A stretch of DNA of 64,000 nt from Paenibacillus sp. S150. Lineage in GTDB: Bacteria; Bacillota; Bacilli; Paenibacillales; Paenibacillaceae. Shown in pieces: positions 42,060 to 51,330 of this stretch. The stretch is taken from NCBI RefSeq assembly GCF_019352175.1, contig NZ_JACBYI010000001.1, positions 1 to 64,000 on the forward strand. Direction: 5' to 3'. Below the pieces are notes generated by a model. The model did not search any database, was not told the DNA's origin, and saw only the letters and a program-made list of their open reading frames with translations. The translations under genes were made by a program, and so were the position numbers. Within the stretch, counting starts at the first letter, position 1, and each line of letters begins with the position of its first letter.

Positions 42060-42812
42060 GCTGCTTCACTCTCCATCCATCCGCCCCCTGCTGGGTATGC
42101 CACAGCTTCTCATACAATCCGCGATTGGACAGGAGCTGTGCATGGGTTCCTTCGGAACCCATGCACAGCTCCATTCAACCAGCCTGCCTTGGTCGAGGAC
42201 AAGGATTTTATCGGCATTGCAGATCGTCTTCAGGCGGTGGGCAATCAGAATGACGGTTTTATTCGCCACCAGCTCATTGATCGCCTGCTGCACCGCGGTC
42301 TCATTTTCCGGGTCCAATGAAGCCGTAGCTTCGTCCAGCAGCACGATTGAGGCATCCTTCAGCAGCGCGCGGGCAGTCGAAACCCGCTGCTTCTCGCCGC
42401 CAGACAAGGTGGAGCCGCCTTCGCCTGCCGGGGTGTCATAGCCTTGCGGCAGCGCGGAGATGAATTCGTGGCAGCAGGCACGCTTGGCCGCCTCGATGAT
42501 CTCTGCCTGGCTCGTCTTCATGTTCCCGGTGCGGATATTACTGCCGATGGTGTCCTGGAACAAATAGACATCCTGGAACACCATCGAAATTTCGGCCAGC
42601 AGCCGCTCCGGGCCGGCTTCCCGGATGGACTGATTGCCAATCCGGATGGAGCCGCCCTGAAGCTCCCGGAATCTTGCAAGCAAGGCGGGTAACGGTGCTC
42701 TTGCCGCTGCCTGACGGCACAACGAGGGCCGTAATTGTATTCGGCCGGATAGCGAAGGACAGGTCCTGCAGCACAGGAATCCCGGCATCGTATCCGAAGA
42801 TGGATTCCACAA
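42060..42812 (-). pseudogene. ABC exporter ATPase domain with two frame-disrupting lesions
   Basis: Reading from 42812, the frame begins GIPVLQDLSFAIRPNTITAL, followed by VVPSGSGKSTVTR, a Walker A with Val in place of the usual first Gly. One extra base near 42683 shifts the frame, which then continues LLARFRELQGGSIRIGNQ, a Q-loop (VFQDVYLFQDT), signature LSGGEKQR and Walker B IVLLDEATASLDPE. At 42132-42172 an inverted duplication interrupts GRLVE, and the true tail GTHAQLLSNRGLYEKLWHTQ resumes in another frame. The membrane domain is missing. Similar to ABC exporters of drugs or siderophores. Confidence 0.8.
42132..42172. repeat. Perfect 19-bp inverted duplication inside the exporter pseudogene
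   Basis: GGAGCTGTGCATGGGTTCC, a TTC loop, then its exact complement. One arm is the original coding sequence for GTHAQLL; the other arm is a new inverted copy that breaks the frame. Confidence 0.85.
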
Positions 42813-42957
42813 TTATTTGAAGCCTTCGGTATAGCTGTTGGCAGTATCAATATTAATCGCATTCGTTGCGGCATTCCAAACGATATTGAAATCGACGGCT
42901 TTTGCAACATCGCGCAGCTTATAATAGTCAATGCCGCGATAGTATATGCAGCGTTAA
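42813..42957 (-). pseudogene. Fragment of a copper amine oxidase-like (stalk) domain
   Basis: The frame reads GIDYYKLRDVAKAVDFNIVW and NAATNAINIDTANSYTEGFK before a TAA. This is the Cu_amine_oxidN1 repeat found in many Paenibacillus surface proteins. A stop just upstream closes the frame, so only this ~45-residue piece remains. Confidence 0.65.
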
Positions 42958-42964
42958 GCGGAAT

Positions 42965-44350
42965 TCACACGGCTCCTTTAGCTTTTCTTTTCAGGTATTT
43001 GCCGCCGCCCGCAGGTTCGACCGCTTGGCCGTTCTCCGCGATGATTTCTCCTCTGCGGAGGGTCATGACCGGCCAGCCTTTGACCTCACGGCCTTCGTAG
43101 ATGGAATAATCTGAATTAATCGCAATCGTCTCAGGCGTGATTGTAGCTGTCTTCTCCAGATCAACGATCACCAAATCGGCATCGCTGCCGATATCAATCA
43201 TTCCCTTTTGCGGGAACAGGCCATAGGTTTTGGCCGTGTTGGCCGAAGTGATCTCAGCAATCTTCTGCAGGGACAGCCCCCTCTTATGGTGGCCTTCGCT
43301 CAGCATCTGCGGGAACATGAACTCGGCTCCGCCGAAGCCCAGCTGGACATCGTCAATTCCCCCGCCCTTTTTAAACTTGTCGGCCCAGGTTATCGAGACG
43401 TGGTCTGTACCGGTAAAAGTAACAATGCCATCCTTGATTCCCTGCCATAAGGCTTCATTATCGTGTCTGTACCGCAGCGGCGGCTTCACAATTGCGCCCA
43501 GCCCTTTCGCATTGTCCACAGTTTCCAGCAAATAATGCGGACAGGTCTCCACATGTATCAGCTCAGGGGTGAACCATGGCATCTCCCGGAGCGCCTGCAC
43601 ACTTGTACCCGCACTACAATGTACAATACTGATTTTGGCTTGATATTGCTTGGCCAGGTAGCTGACGCGGATGACGGACTCCGTCTCGACAATATCAGGG
43701 TTGAATTTATCGAAATACACCAGCTGGTTTCGCTCTGGATCATTAACATATTTACTGTAGAAGTTACGGCCCATCTCTACATTCTCACAATGGATACACA
43801 GAATCAGGTCCGGGGAAATCGCGTTCATCTGCTCATAGATATCAAGCAGCAGTTCATCATCCAGCGAACGGTCTGTCCCGTATCTGGTTTTCTCCATGCC
43901 TTTATAGCCGAGGTAGAGCTTAAAAGACAATGCTCCCAGTTCCTCCACATATGCCCTCATTTCCTGCACCTGCTGGCTGGTCATGACTCCCAGATGGAAG
44001 CAAAAATCGATGACGCTCTCCTGCTCGGCAATTGCCACCTCCTCCGGCAGCTGCTCCAGATAGGAGCGTCCGCTTCGCATAAAGTTAATGACCGTAGTCA
44101 CTCCCCCAACCGCAGAGGACCTTGAGGTCGCACGGTAATCCTGAGCCAGTCCGCCGTATACCCCGTAGTGGCTGTGTCCGTCAATCGCACCGGGAAAAAT
44201 CATTTTTCCGCTGGCATCTATTCGCTTGGCTCCAGGAGCGCTTAATCCCTCGCCCAAGGCAGAAATCCGGCCGTTTTTGATGCCAATGTCCACTTTTTTA
44301 ACACCGATATACGGAATAACTGCTTCTCCACCATATATGATCGTATCCAT
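42965..44350 (-). CDS. Dihydropyrimidinase/hydantoinase-like amidohydrolase
   Basis: 461 residues of the cyclic amidase branch of the amidohydrolase superfamily. Metal-site motifs are FPGAIDGHSHYG (HxH), ALSFKLYLGYKG (carbamylated Lys, about 153), LCIHCEN (His), ISIVHCSAG (His) and TFTGTDHVS (Asp). It opens a cyclic amide such as a dihydropyrimidine, hydantoin or allantoin. It is the last gene of the operon, right after an isochorismatase-family amidohydrolase, a pairing that would open a ring and then remove a carbamoyl group. Confidence 0.88.
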   Translation of the reverse strand: MDTIIYGGEAVIPYIGVKKVDIGIKNGRISALGEGLSAPGAKRIDASGKMIFPGAIDGHSHYGVYGGLAQDYRATSRSSAVGGVTTVINFMRSGRSYLEQLPEEVAIAEQESVIDFCFHLGVMTSQQVQEMRAYVEELGALSFKLYLGYKGMEKTRYGTDRSLDDELLLDIYEQMNAISPDLILCIHCENVEMGRNFYSKYVNDPERNQLVYFDKFNPDIVETESVIRVSYLAKQYQAKISIVHCSAGTSVQALREMPWFTPELIHVETCPHYLLETVDNAKGLGAIVKPPLRYRHDNEALWQGIKDGIVTFTGTDHVSITWADKFKKGGGIDDVQLGFGGAEFMFPQMLSEGHHKRGLSLQKIAEITSANTAKTYGLFPQKGMIDIGSDADLVIVDLEKTATITPETIAINSDYSIYEGREVKGWPVMTLRRGEIIAENGQAVEPAGGGKYLKRKAKGAV

Positions 44351-44356
44351 CAGAAA

Positions 44357-45049
44357 TTACCTCCCGTTATGAATATAGTCAAGTGCCTGATTAACCGACA
44401 GCATATCCGCATATTTCATCCACATATCCATGATGCTAACCCTGTGCGACAGCTCCATCCGGTCGAACACACATTCATGCAGCAGACCAATTTTGTAGCC
44501 GAGCGAAGCCGCATCCACTACCGCACCTCTGACGCAGCCCGAAGTCACTCCTCCACATACAAGCAGCGTGTCCACCTGCAGCCGGGTGAGATAGTTAACG
44601 ATTGGAGTTCCCTGGAACACACTGGCATAGGCTTTTTCGATTACAATATCGGCCGGCTGTAAGTCCACTTCAGCCACCAGCTCAGTATAAGGATGTCCGG
44701 CAACATAATTGGAACGGTCCCGGGTGGATTTGCCGGCAAAGCTGTCGAACTGCATATAATTGGCAACCTGCCTGGAGAAGATTACCGGCAGCTTCAGCTC
44801 ACGGAATAATTGAAGGATTGGCTTAGAATTCTCCAAGGCAGTCCAGGCTTTCTCACCTACTCCGGTAGGGAACTCCGCCAACTGATCAACGGTTGCTTTG
44901 TTCCTCTCACCCATATAATTCGGCTGAGGATCGATCACCAGCAGTGCAGGCCGGCTGCCAAGCCCCCGGGGTTTGCCGAATCCGCCTTTGGCAATGACTT
45001 CCTGATCGGTTCCAAGCAATAAATCTTGCCACAGCTCTTCTACATTCAT
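44357..45049 (-). CDS. Isochorismatase-family amidohydrolase, N-carbamoylsarcosine amidase-like
   Basis: 230 residues. The triad is visible as LLVIDPQPNYMG (Asp, about 37), VIEKAYASVFQGTPIVNYL (Lys) and VCGGVTSGCVRGAVVDAASLG (Cys, about 178). CGGVTSGCVR is typical of N-carbamoylsarcosine amidase relatives. It overlaps the MFS gene by four bases (ATGA) and is six bases from the hydantoinase-like gene, so the three are translationally linked. Confidence 0.87.
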   Translation of the reverse strand: MNVEELWQDLLLGTDQEVIAKGGFGKPRGLGSRPALLVIDPQPNYMGERNKATVDQLAEFPTGVGEKAWTALENSKPILQLFRELKLPVIFSRQVANYMQFDSFAGKSTRDRSNYVAGHPYTELVAEVDLQPADIVIEKAYASVFQGTPIVNYLTRLQVDTLLVCGGVTSGCVRGAVVDAASLGYKIGLLHECVFDRMELSHRVSIMDMWMKYADMLSVNQALDYIHNGR

Positions 45050-46500
45050 TTGAGCGACCTCCTTAATGTATTGTTGACGCCGCTTTGCCTTCCAACACGA
45101 AGATAGGATGCGGCAATCGCAAGCCCTGTGAGCACGGCCATAACTGTGAATGCCAGCTGAAAGCCGCCCGCGATTTGCGGCAAATCCCCGGGCAGGACCT
45201 CGGCGTTAGCACCCGCATACACCGCCTCTTTCAAAGATTCGGGCAGCACACTTGTTACCAGCATCAATGACAACGCGGTTGAGATAACGACTCCCATATT
45301 CTGCAGCATGGATCGAAGCCCATTGGCCATCCCCCGCTTTTCCGGTGGCACTGTCAGCATAATGGACTTCGTATTGGGGGTCATAAATATCCCTGAACCG
45401 AAGCCTACCAGGAATTGTCCAAGGCTTATTCCAAAGGTGGCGGCATCAGCCCCCGTGAACAGCGCGAGCAGGAGCATTCCACCGGCGGATAACACCAGTC
45501 CAAAGGTGGACAGCGATAAAGTGCTGTATTTAGCAGTTAGAAATCCTACCAGCAGCGAAGCTGCAATCATCCCGACCGTGACAGGAAGAACTTGAAGCCC
45601 CGCGCTAAACGTATTCTCCTTGTACATGACCTGGAAGAACAGCGCTATCAGCAGCGCCACCGATGAGCGGGCCAGGGAATTCAGAAAGTTAGCCAGATTC
45701 GCCATTGCAAAGGCCCGGTCCCGGAAAAGTGAAAAATCTACGGATGGATGCTTGACACGCCGTTCCCACCAGACAAAGCAGATGCCAAAGCCGATAAACA
45801 ACAGCACGCCAATTAGTACAGAGGGGCTGCTCCAGCCGTTGACTCCCCCTTCAGAAAATGCATAAATAATGCCGCCCAAGCCAAACAGAATGCAAGCATT
45901 GCCGATAAAGTCTATCTTCTCGCCCTTGGCCCGCCCGGGTACCGGCCGCAAAACAAACACGGCCCATAGGATACCGGCAATGCCAACCGGCACATTGAAC
46001 CAGAATACCCAGCGCCAATCGAGAGCATAGACGACGAATCCTCCAATCACAGGTCCAAGAAGCTGGGCTGCCGAGGAATTAAGAACATTGAAGCTTAGGG
46101 CGGTTCCCAGCTTCTCCTCGGCAAAAGCATCTGTAAGCAGCGGTGTAGTATTCGTAATCACAATCGCTCCTCCGGCTGCCTGCAGCACTCTGAGCATAAT
46201 AAGCACCCAGACATTAGTGGCGAAACCGCACAAGAGGCTGACAATTGTAAATCCGGTAAGCCCTGTTAAGTAAAGCGTCCTCCGCCCGTAAATATCGGCC
46301 ATCTTCCCGAAAATCAATATAAATATTGCGTTAAACAGCATGTAGGATAACAGAATCCAGTTAGACTCCAGTGGGCTTGCTCCAAAATAAGCAGTCAATT
46401 CCGGCAGTGCGACAGTCAGCGTACTTAAATTGAGCGTGACAAGCAGAACACCCAGACTGGTCACTGTGAGGACATGCCATGGATAATTCTTGTGGGTCAC
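45046..46500 (-). CDS. MFS transporter, DHA2 family (14 helices)
   Basis: 484 residues with about 14 predicted helices. LESNWILLSYMLFNAIFILIFGKMADIYGRRTLYL carries motif A, and RVLQAAGGAIVITNTTPLL carries the DHA motif B and D1 region. DHA2 proteins usually export drugs, but a homologue inside a catabolic operon may move an intermediate. The start is GTG, overlapping the preceding PrpD-family stop (GTGA). Confidence 0.87.
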   Translation of the reverse strand: MTHKNYPWHVLTVTSLGVLLVTLNLSTLTVALPELTAYFGASPLESNWILLSYMLFNAIFILIFGKMADIYGRRTLYLTGLTGFTIVSLLCGFATNVWVLIMLRVLQAAGGAIVITNTTPLLTDAFAEEKLGTALSFNVLNSSAAQLLGPVIGGFVVYALDWRWVFWFNVPVGIAGILWAVFVLRPVPGRAKGEKIDFIGNACILFGLGGIIYAFSEGGVNGWSSPSVLIGVLLFIGFGICFVWWERRVKHPSVDFSLFRDRAFAMANLANFLNSLARSSVALLIALFFQVMYKENTFSAGLQVLPVTVGMIAASLLVGFLTAKYSTLSLSTFGLVLSAGGMLLLALFTGADAATFGISLGQFLVGFGSGIFMTPNTKSIMLTVPPEKRGMANGLRSMLQNMGVVISTALSLMLVTSVLPESLKEAVYAGANAEVLPGDLPQIAGGFQLAFTVMAVLTGLAIAASYLRVGRQSGVNNTLRRSLK

Positions 46501-47849
46501 TTATGGCTGTCCTCCATGCCTCTGCACAGTTCGATCAGCTCTGACAGATGATTCCGGTTCTCCAAATCCCAGATATACTGCAGGATAGCCTCCTGCCGCT
46601 CCGGAACCAGCGCCTTACGGCTCAGAGCCCGGAACTTATCCTCAATCTGCCTCCGTGTAAGCGGGACGCCCGGCCCACCGGCCGCCATATCACAACGGCT
46701 TTCATGAAGCTGACCATTACTTTGGGTAATTCTAACAATCGCCGGCATTGCCGAAGGGTACACAGCCTCCAGTTCTTCAGATCCGCGGACCTCAACGCAT
46801 TCGGCAAACCTGCGAATGTCCCGGTTCTCCAGCAGCGGATCTGTAAACGAATTCTGGTCTGCATTCCCCGTACAGATGCGGACAGCCAGCGCATAAGGGA
46901 TGGAGAACTTGGCAGAGAGGACATTCTGCGGTGCCTTGTTATCCAAGGTGGCGGCACGATTATAGGTTAGTACCTCCACTTTGGCGATATCTCCAGCTTC
47001 AAGCCCGTGCTCGTCAAGAAGTGCACCAAAGGCATCAATAGGCGCATGGGCGTACCGGCAAAAGGCATACGGTTTAAAATAATTGCGCTCAATATCCCAG
47101 CCCTCCGGCTCATTCAGTACGGCAAAATCGAACGCTGTCCCCAAAACCCGTCCAAAAATATATTCAACAGTTCCGTTAGGCGACCGGAATCCGGAATTGA
47201 GCAGCAGAGGAATCCGCACTCCCGACTGCACGGTATGGCCCATATACGCATTGCGGACCAGCGAGCCCTCCAGTGCAGCCGACCATAATGTAGGCAGTGC
47301 AAAGGAGGCTCCCAGCTTCACCCCTTCAAAAAACCGTGACTCTTCTGTTCCGGCCAGCAGCATGGCGCTTGCGGCGGAGCCCATCACCCCCCAAGTACCA
47401 TGGGCATGAGCTTCGGGAAGCAGCGTCGTCGCCCGGCCAAACCGTGAGGAGGCTTCATATCCGCCAATTAACGCAAGCAGAAATTCACGGCCTGTGCAAT
47501 TCTTCATCCCTTGTACATAGGTCAACAGCGTGGGAATAACATGAGCTGCCGGATGGCCCTTGCTCCACTGGTTTCCCTCGTCCATTTCCGTGGCAACGGC
47601 TCCACAGCCGTTGACAAAGGCTGCTTCCCGGGCGGTTAACAGATAATGTGTGCCCAGTACCGCATATTTCCCGGCCTCTTCGGCGGAAACGCGTTCCGCA
47701 TAGGAAATGTTCTCCTGCTCCAGATTGCCGAATATTTGTGCCCCAAGCGTATCAATAAGCGTCAGCTTTGCGGCATCAGCCGTGCGCTTCTCCAACTGCT
47801 CCCAGGATAAACCCGTAACACGCTTCACCAGTTCCTTCAACACATTCAC
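46497..47849 (-). CDS. MmgE/PrpD family protein, copy 2
   Basis: 450 residues of the MmgE/PrpD family (2-methylcitrate dehydratase, cis-aconitate decarboxylase and related isomerases). The family motifs ATEMDEGNQWSKGHPAAHVIPTLL (about 89-112), GGYEASSRFGRA and HGTWGVMGSAASAMLL are clear. The region CRYAHAPIDAF corresponds to the active-site Cys/His segment. It overlaps the MFS and PrpD copy 1 genes by four bases each. No methylcitrate synthase or lyase is near, so a dehydratase, epimerase or isomerase role on another substrate is more likely. Confidence 0.87.
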   Translation of the reverse strand: MNVLKELVKRVTGLSWEQLEKRTADAAKLTLIDTLGAQIFGNLEQENISYAERVSAEEAGKYAVLGTHYLLTAREAAFVNGCGAVATEMDEGNQWSKGHPAAHVIPTLLTYVQGMKNCTGREFLLALIGGYEASSRFGRATTLLPEAHAHGTWGVMGSAASAMLLAGTEESRFFEGVKLGASFALPTLWSAALEGSLVRNAYMGHTVQSGVRIPLLLNSGFRSPNGTVEYIFGRVLGTAFDFAVLNEPEGWDIERNYFKPYAFCRYAHAPIDAFGALLDEHGLEAGDIAKVEVLTYNRAATLDNKAPQNVLSAKFSIPYALAVRICTGNADQNSFTDPLLENRDIRRFAECVEVRGSEELEAVYPSAMPAIVRITQSNGQLHESRCDMAAGGPGVPLTRRQIEDKFRALSRKALVPERQEAILQYIWDLENRNHLSELIELCRGMEDSHK

Positions 47850-49201
47850 CCCGTTTCATTCACCAGCAAATCTGTAAATCTGCCGATATCCTCAATCTGT
47901 TCGATATTCATAGCCACAGCATGAATGCGTTCACGCCGCTCCCTGTCCCATACTGGAGAAGAAAGGGTATGGAATTTCTGCGCAAGCTGCTCTGCCTCCA
48001 GCGGATTGCTGAATTCACCTAGCGCGGCACGGATCTCCTTAGTGCGGCTGGTTCCATCCGGCAGATAGAGCGTAACTCTTGTTGCCCTTTCATCCGGGAG
48101 CAACGCAGTCAATAGCGGATCCTCGGATACTGCCACACGAGCAGCCCTTTGACGGATCTCCGGATCAGCAACCGTCTCTGGTGTGAATTGATCCTCGCCT
48201 ATAGAACCCCTGCTCAGGAGTATAGCCAGAGAAAAGGGAATCGAGAATTTGGCGGCCAGAGGATTAACCGGCAACGGATTCACCAGTCTGGAAGCCGCAC
48301 CGTAGGTTTCGACACTCACGCGCTCCACCGACCCGAGCTTAATGCCATCCTCTCTCATAGCGATAACGGCATCGATTGCACCATGTCCAAAACGGCAGCA
48401 GGCGTGTATTTTCATATAATTGGATTCAATATAGAACTGTTCGCCAAGCCCCTCCTGCAGCAGCGGCACCTTGAGTTCTCTGCCCAAAATTTCACCGTAC
48501 AGCTGGGAAAGTACGGATGAATCACTTGCAATTCCGAGCTCCGCCATGGCGGGAGCCATCCACCCGAGCATATTGCTTGCCCCGATATAAGCGTTCCTGA
48601 CGTTGGCTCCGTTCAAGGCCGAATTCCAGGCCGAAGTCATCGGAAGAGAACTTGATACATAGATAATCTCTTGGAGCTTCTCACTGCCGGCTCCCCGCAG
48701 CTTGGCAACCGCAGCAGCAGCACTGGCAGTTCCCCAATTCCCATGGGGATGTACAGAAGGAGCAAGGGTAACAGCGCTTCCCCAGCGTACAGCAATTTCA
48801 TACGCAGCTACGAACGCGGTCAGAAATTCTTTGCCGCTGCAGCCCAGGATTTGCGCTTCAGCCAGCAGCGCCGGCAGAAAATGGGCCGCAGGATGTCCTT
48901 TGGCATATTGGTTCCCCTCATCCAGCTCGGTGGCAACCAGATTGCAGCCGTTCATGAAAGCAGCCCATTCAGGGGAACAGCTCTCGCTCGTGCCGATGAT
49001 TTTGCTGTTGCCATGGCGTGAAATCCCGTTAATATACGAAGTTTTGAGCTGGTTGCTTCCGGCTGCCATGCAGCCAATAGAGTCCAGCAATATGGTTTTC
49101 GCAGCCCTGATCGCATGATCCGGCAGCTGCCCGAAGGTTAGCTCATCGACGAACCGTGCCTGTCTTTCTATCGCGGCTGCAATAAACACACCAAGCTTCA
49201 T
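47846..49201 (-). CDS. MmgE/PrpD family protein, copy 1
   Basis: 451 residues, parallel in motif order to the next gene: ATELDEGNQYAKGHPAAHFLPALL, AAYEIAVRWGSA, HPHGNWGTASAAAAVAKL and CRFGHGAIDAV. The two copies differ clearly over most of their length, so the duplication is old or they were acquired as a pair. They may form a heteromer or act on successive intermediates. Confidence 0.87.
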   Translation of the reverse strand: MKLGVFIAAAIERQARFVDELTFGQLPDHAIRAAKTILLDSIGCMAAGSNQLKTSYINGISRHGNSKIIGTSESCSPEWAAFMNGCNLVATELDEGNQYAKGHPAAHFLPALLAEAQILGCSGKEFLTAFVAAYEIAVRWGSAVTLAPSVHPHGNWGTASAAAAVAKLRGAGSEKLQEIIYVSSSLPMTSAWNSALNGANVRNAYIGASNMLGWMAPAMAELGIASDSSVLSQLYGEILGRELKVPLLQEGLGEQFYIESNYMKIHACCRFGHGAIDAVIAMREDGIKLGSVERVSVETYGAASRLVNPLPVNPLAAKFSIPFSLAILLSRGSIGEDQFTPETVADPEIRQRAARVAVSEDPLLTALLPDERATRVTLYLPDGTSRTKEIRAALGEFSNPLEAEQLAQKFHTLSSPVWDRERRERIHAVAMNIEQIEDIGRFTDLLVNETG

Positions 49202-49266
49202 TAATCCGCCCCTCCTTGCAGTTCTTCGATAGACTGTCAGACTCCCTGCACACTAACTGCTACAGG

Positions 49267-50361
49267 TTAGCTGTCATGGGTGAAATACACCGTTTCACCC
49301 GATGCGGCCGATTGATAAATCGCCTCCAGAATCCGAGACACAACCAGCGCTTCCTCCGGCTTCACGAAGGGCTCTGTATCGTTTAAAATACATTCGATCC
49401 ACAATCTCGCTTCCAAATCCGCCGGACTTTCACTCCTTTGGCCATCGAAAAAGGCCACGCTGTCCCCGCCGGCTGCCACACGGGTTTCATATAGCTTGCT
49501 GAACTTTTCCCCGTTAATCCGCAAGCCGTCGTGCATGTCCGCCCCGCCTTCGGTACCGCAGAGCAGCGTTTTGGCTTCCCGCGCTTCCAGTGTATTCAGC
49601 GCCCAGCTGCATTCCAGGGAAATGGTTGCCCCGTTCTCCATCTTAATAAATCCGAATGCGGAATCCTCTACCGTGAATTTTCCGGGGTCCCAAGGGCCCC
49701 ACAGATTGGCCGCATTTTCCCGTGATCCCAGCTTATGAAATACAGATCCGCTCACACTGACCGGTTTATAGTTGTTCATCATCCATAAAGTCATATCCAG
49801 GGCATGTGTTCCGATATCAATCAATGGTCCTCCTCCCTGCAGCTCCTTATCGAGGAACACTCCCCAGGTAGGTACTCCTCTTCTGCGCATGGCGAGCGCT
49901 TTTCCGTAATAGATTTCACCCAGCTCACCCTGTTCGATCAATTTCTTCAAATGAAGGCTGTCCGGACGGTAGCGGTAATTGTAGCCAATCGTCAATTTTT
50001 TGCCTGTGCGTTTGGCTGCTTCCAGCATTAGTCTCGCATCGCCTGTGGTGATCGCCATCGGCTTCTCGCACATGACATGCTTGCCAGCCTCAAGAGCGGC
50101 AACCGTAATTTCCGCATGGGAAGAATTGGGTGTACAGATGTGTACAACATCAATGGACGGGTCCTTCAACAGCTCCCGGTAATCTGTGTAGACATCCGGA
50201 GCAAACGAGCCGAATTGAGCGGCGGCATTGCGGGCCCTTTCTTCTATGATGTCACAGAACGCTACCATCTCTGTCTGCGGCAGCCTGGCAAGGCTCGGCA
50301 TATGTTTTGCATTAGCGATGCCCCCAGTACCTATAATACCTATTCTCACTTGAATATCCAT
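49267..50361 (-). CDS. Gfo/Idh/MocA-family oxidoreductase
   Basis: 364 residues. The NAD(P)-binding start is RIGIIGTGGIANAKHMPSLAR. VHICTPNSSHAEITVAALEAGKHVMCEKPMAI carries the conserved EKP Lys, and GGGPLIDIGTHALDMTLWMM carries the catalytic His segment. These enzymes oxidise sugars, inositols or their acids. Placed between the isomerase/epimerase and the PrpD pair, it likely acts early on an imported sugar derivative. Confidence 0.9.
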   Translation of the reverse strand: MDIQVRIGIIGTGGIANAKHMPSLARLPQTEMVAFCDIIEERARNAAAQFGSFAPDVYTDYRELLKDPSIDVVHICTPNSSHAEITVAALEAGKHVMCEKPMAITTGDARLMLEAAKRTGKKLTIGYNYRYRPDSLHLKKLIEQGELGEIYYGKALAMRRRGVPTWGVFLDKELQGGGPLIDIGTHALDMTLWMMNNYKPVSVSGSVFHKLGSRENAANLWGPWDPGKFTVEDSAFGFIKMENGATISLECSWALNTLEAREAKTLLCGTEGGADMHDGLRINGEKFSKLYETRVAAGGDSVAFFDGQRSESPADLEARLWIECILNDTEPFVKPEEALVVSRILEAIYQSAASGETVYFTHDS

Positions 50362-50407
50362 TGCTTCGAACCTCCGCTAAATTAAGATATAAGTACATAG
50401 ACATCAG

Positions 50408-51253
50408 CTATTTCATCAGTTCTTTCAGATTTCTGTAGCTCCGCTCCACGCTGTCCAGTTCATTGATTGCCGTCAGATCCTGCTCTACAAAAATATACTG
50501 CGCCGCACCGATTTCGCGGACTGCAGCCAAAATTCCGGGGATATCCATCATTCCGTCACCAATTTCCGTAAAATAAGCCGGATTGCGCAAAGCCATAAAT
50601 TGCGGGTGCGTTAACAGCTCCGTATTGTCAATCGTCTCCAGAAGATTTGCAGGGAGCACCGTTGCCGGCAAGTCCTTCTGATGAATTTTGTCGCAGCGGG
50701 TTCCTAGCTTCTGCAGATAGGCCACCGGATCCGCACCGCCACGCAAAGCCCAGTAAGTATCGAATTCGATCTTAACCAGATCCTTATCCGTATGCTCAAG
50801 GATCATGTCCATGATCGGCTGATCGTCAATCTTCTGGAATTCATGAAAGTGATTATGATAGTAGAAATCGATTCCGATTTTTTGGGCCTGCTCGCCATAA
50901 CGGTTCATATCGAGACAGAACTGCAGCACGTCTGCCTTTGATGTAAAGAAGCTGATCGGACACACAATGGATGTACTGCCAACTTCTTGATTGAAGGCGA
51001 TCAAATCCTCCCAGGCCACACTATCAATAGGGAAAATATGAGTGGATACAATCTTCATGCCCAGATCCTCGATGACTCTCCGCGCTTCACCCGGAGGCAA
51101 TCCACCGCCTGCCTGCAAGCCTTCACTGGAATTATGAATAGCAATCTCCAGATTCTTATAGCCAATTTCAGCAAGCTTCCGCAGCGTCCCGTGAAAATCT
51201 TTTTTCAGTTCCTCTCTTACGGAAAACAGCTGCAATCCAATGGTTAATTCCAT
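50408..51253 (-). CDS. Sugar phosphate isomerase/epimerase (TIM-barrel, AP-endonuclease-2 fold)
   Basis: About 281 residues. The ATG at 51253 has AGGAGG eight bases upstream; a longer reading from 51322 has no such site. IGLQLFSVREELKKDFHGTLRKLAEIGYKNLEIA starts the barrel, and GIDFYYHNHFHEFQ and VKIEFDTYWALRGGADPVAYL hold the Glu, His and Asp metal ligands typical of the IolE/IolH/xylose isomerase-like family. Confidence 0.88.
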   Translation of the reverse strand: MELTIGLQLFSVREELKKDFHGTLRKLAEIGYKNLEIAIHNSSEGLQAGGGLPPGEARRVIEDLGMKIVSTHIFPIDSVAWEDLIAFNQEVGSTSIVCPISFFTSKADVLQFCLDMNRYGEQAQKIGIDFYYHNHFHEFQKIDDQPIMDMILEHTDKDLVKIEFDTYWALRGGADPVAYLQKLGTRCDKIHQKDLPATVLPANLLETIDNTELLTHPQFMALRNPAYFTEIGDGMMDIPGILAAVREIGAAQYIFVEQDLTAINELDSVERSYRNLKELMK

Positions 51254-51330
51254 AAGCTTACCCTCCTGTCTAATCGAATGGTTCCGAGCCGGGAATGCAT
51301 CCGTCTCCGCTTCGAAACGCATATTGCAAA

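Noticed and set aside
46497..49201. Methylcitrate cycle (prpD) genes
   Set aside because: No methylcitrate synthase or methylisocitrate lyase accompanies them, and they are embedded in a sugar/ureide-type operon.
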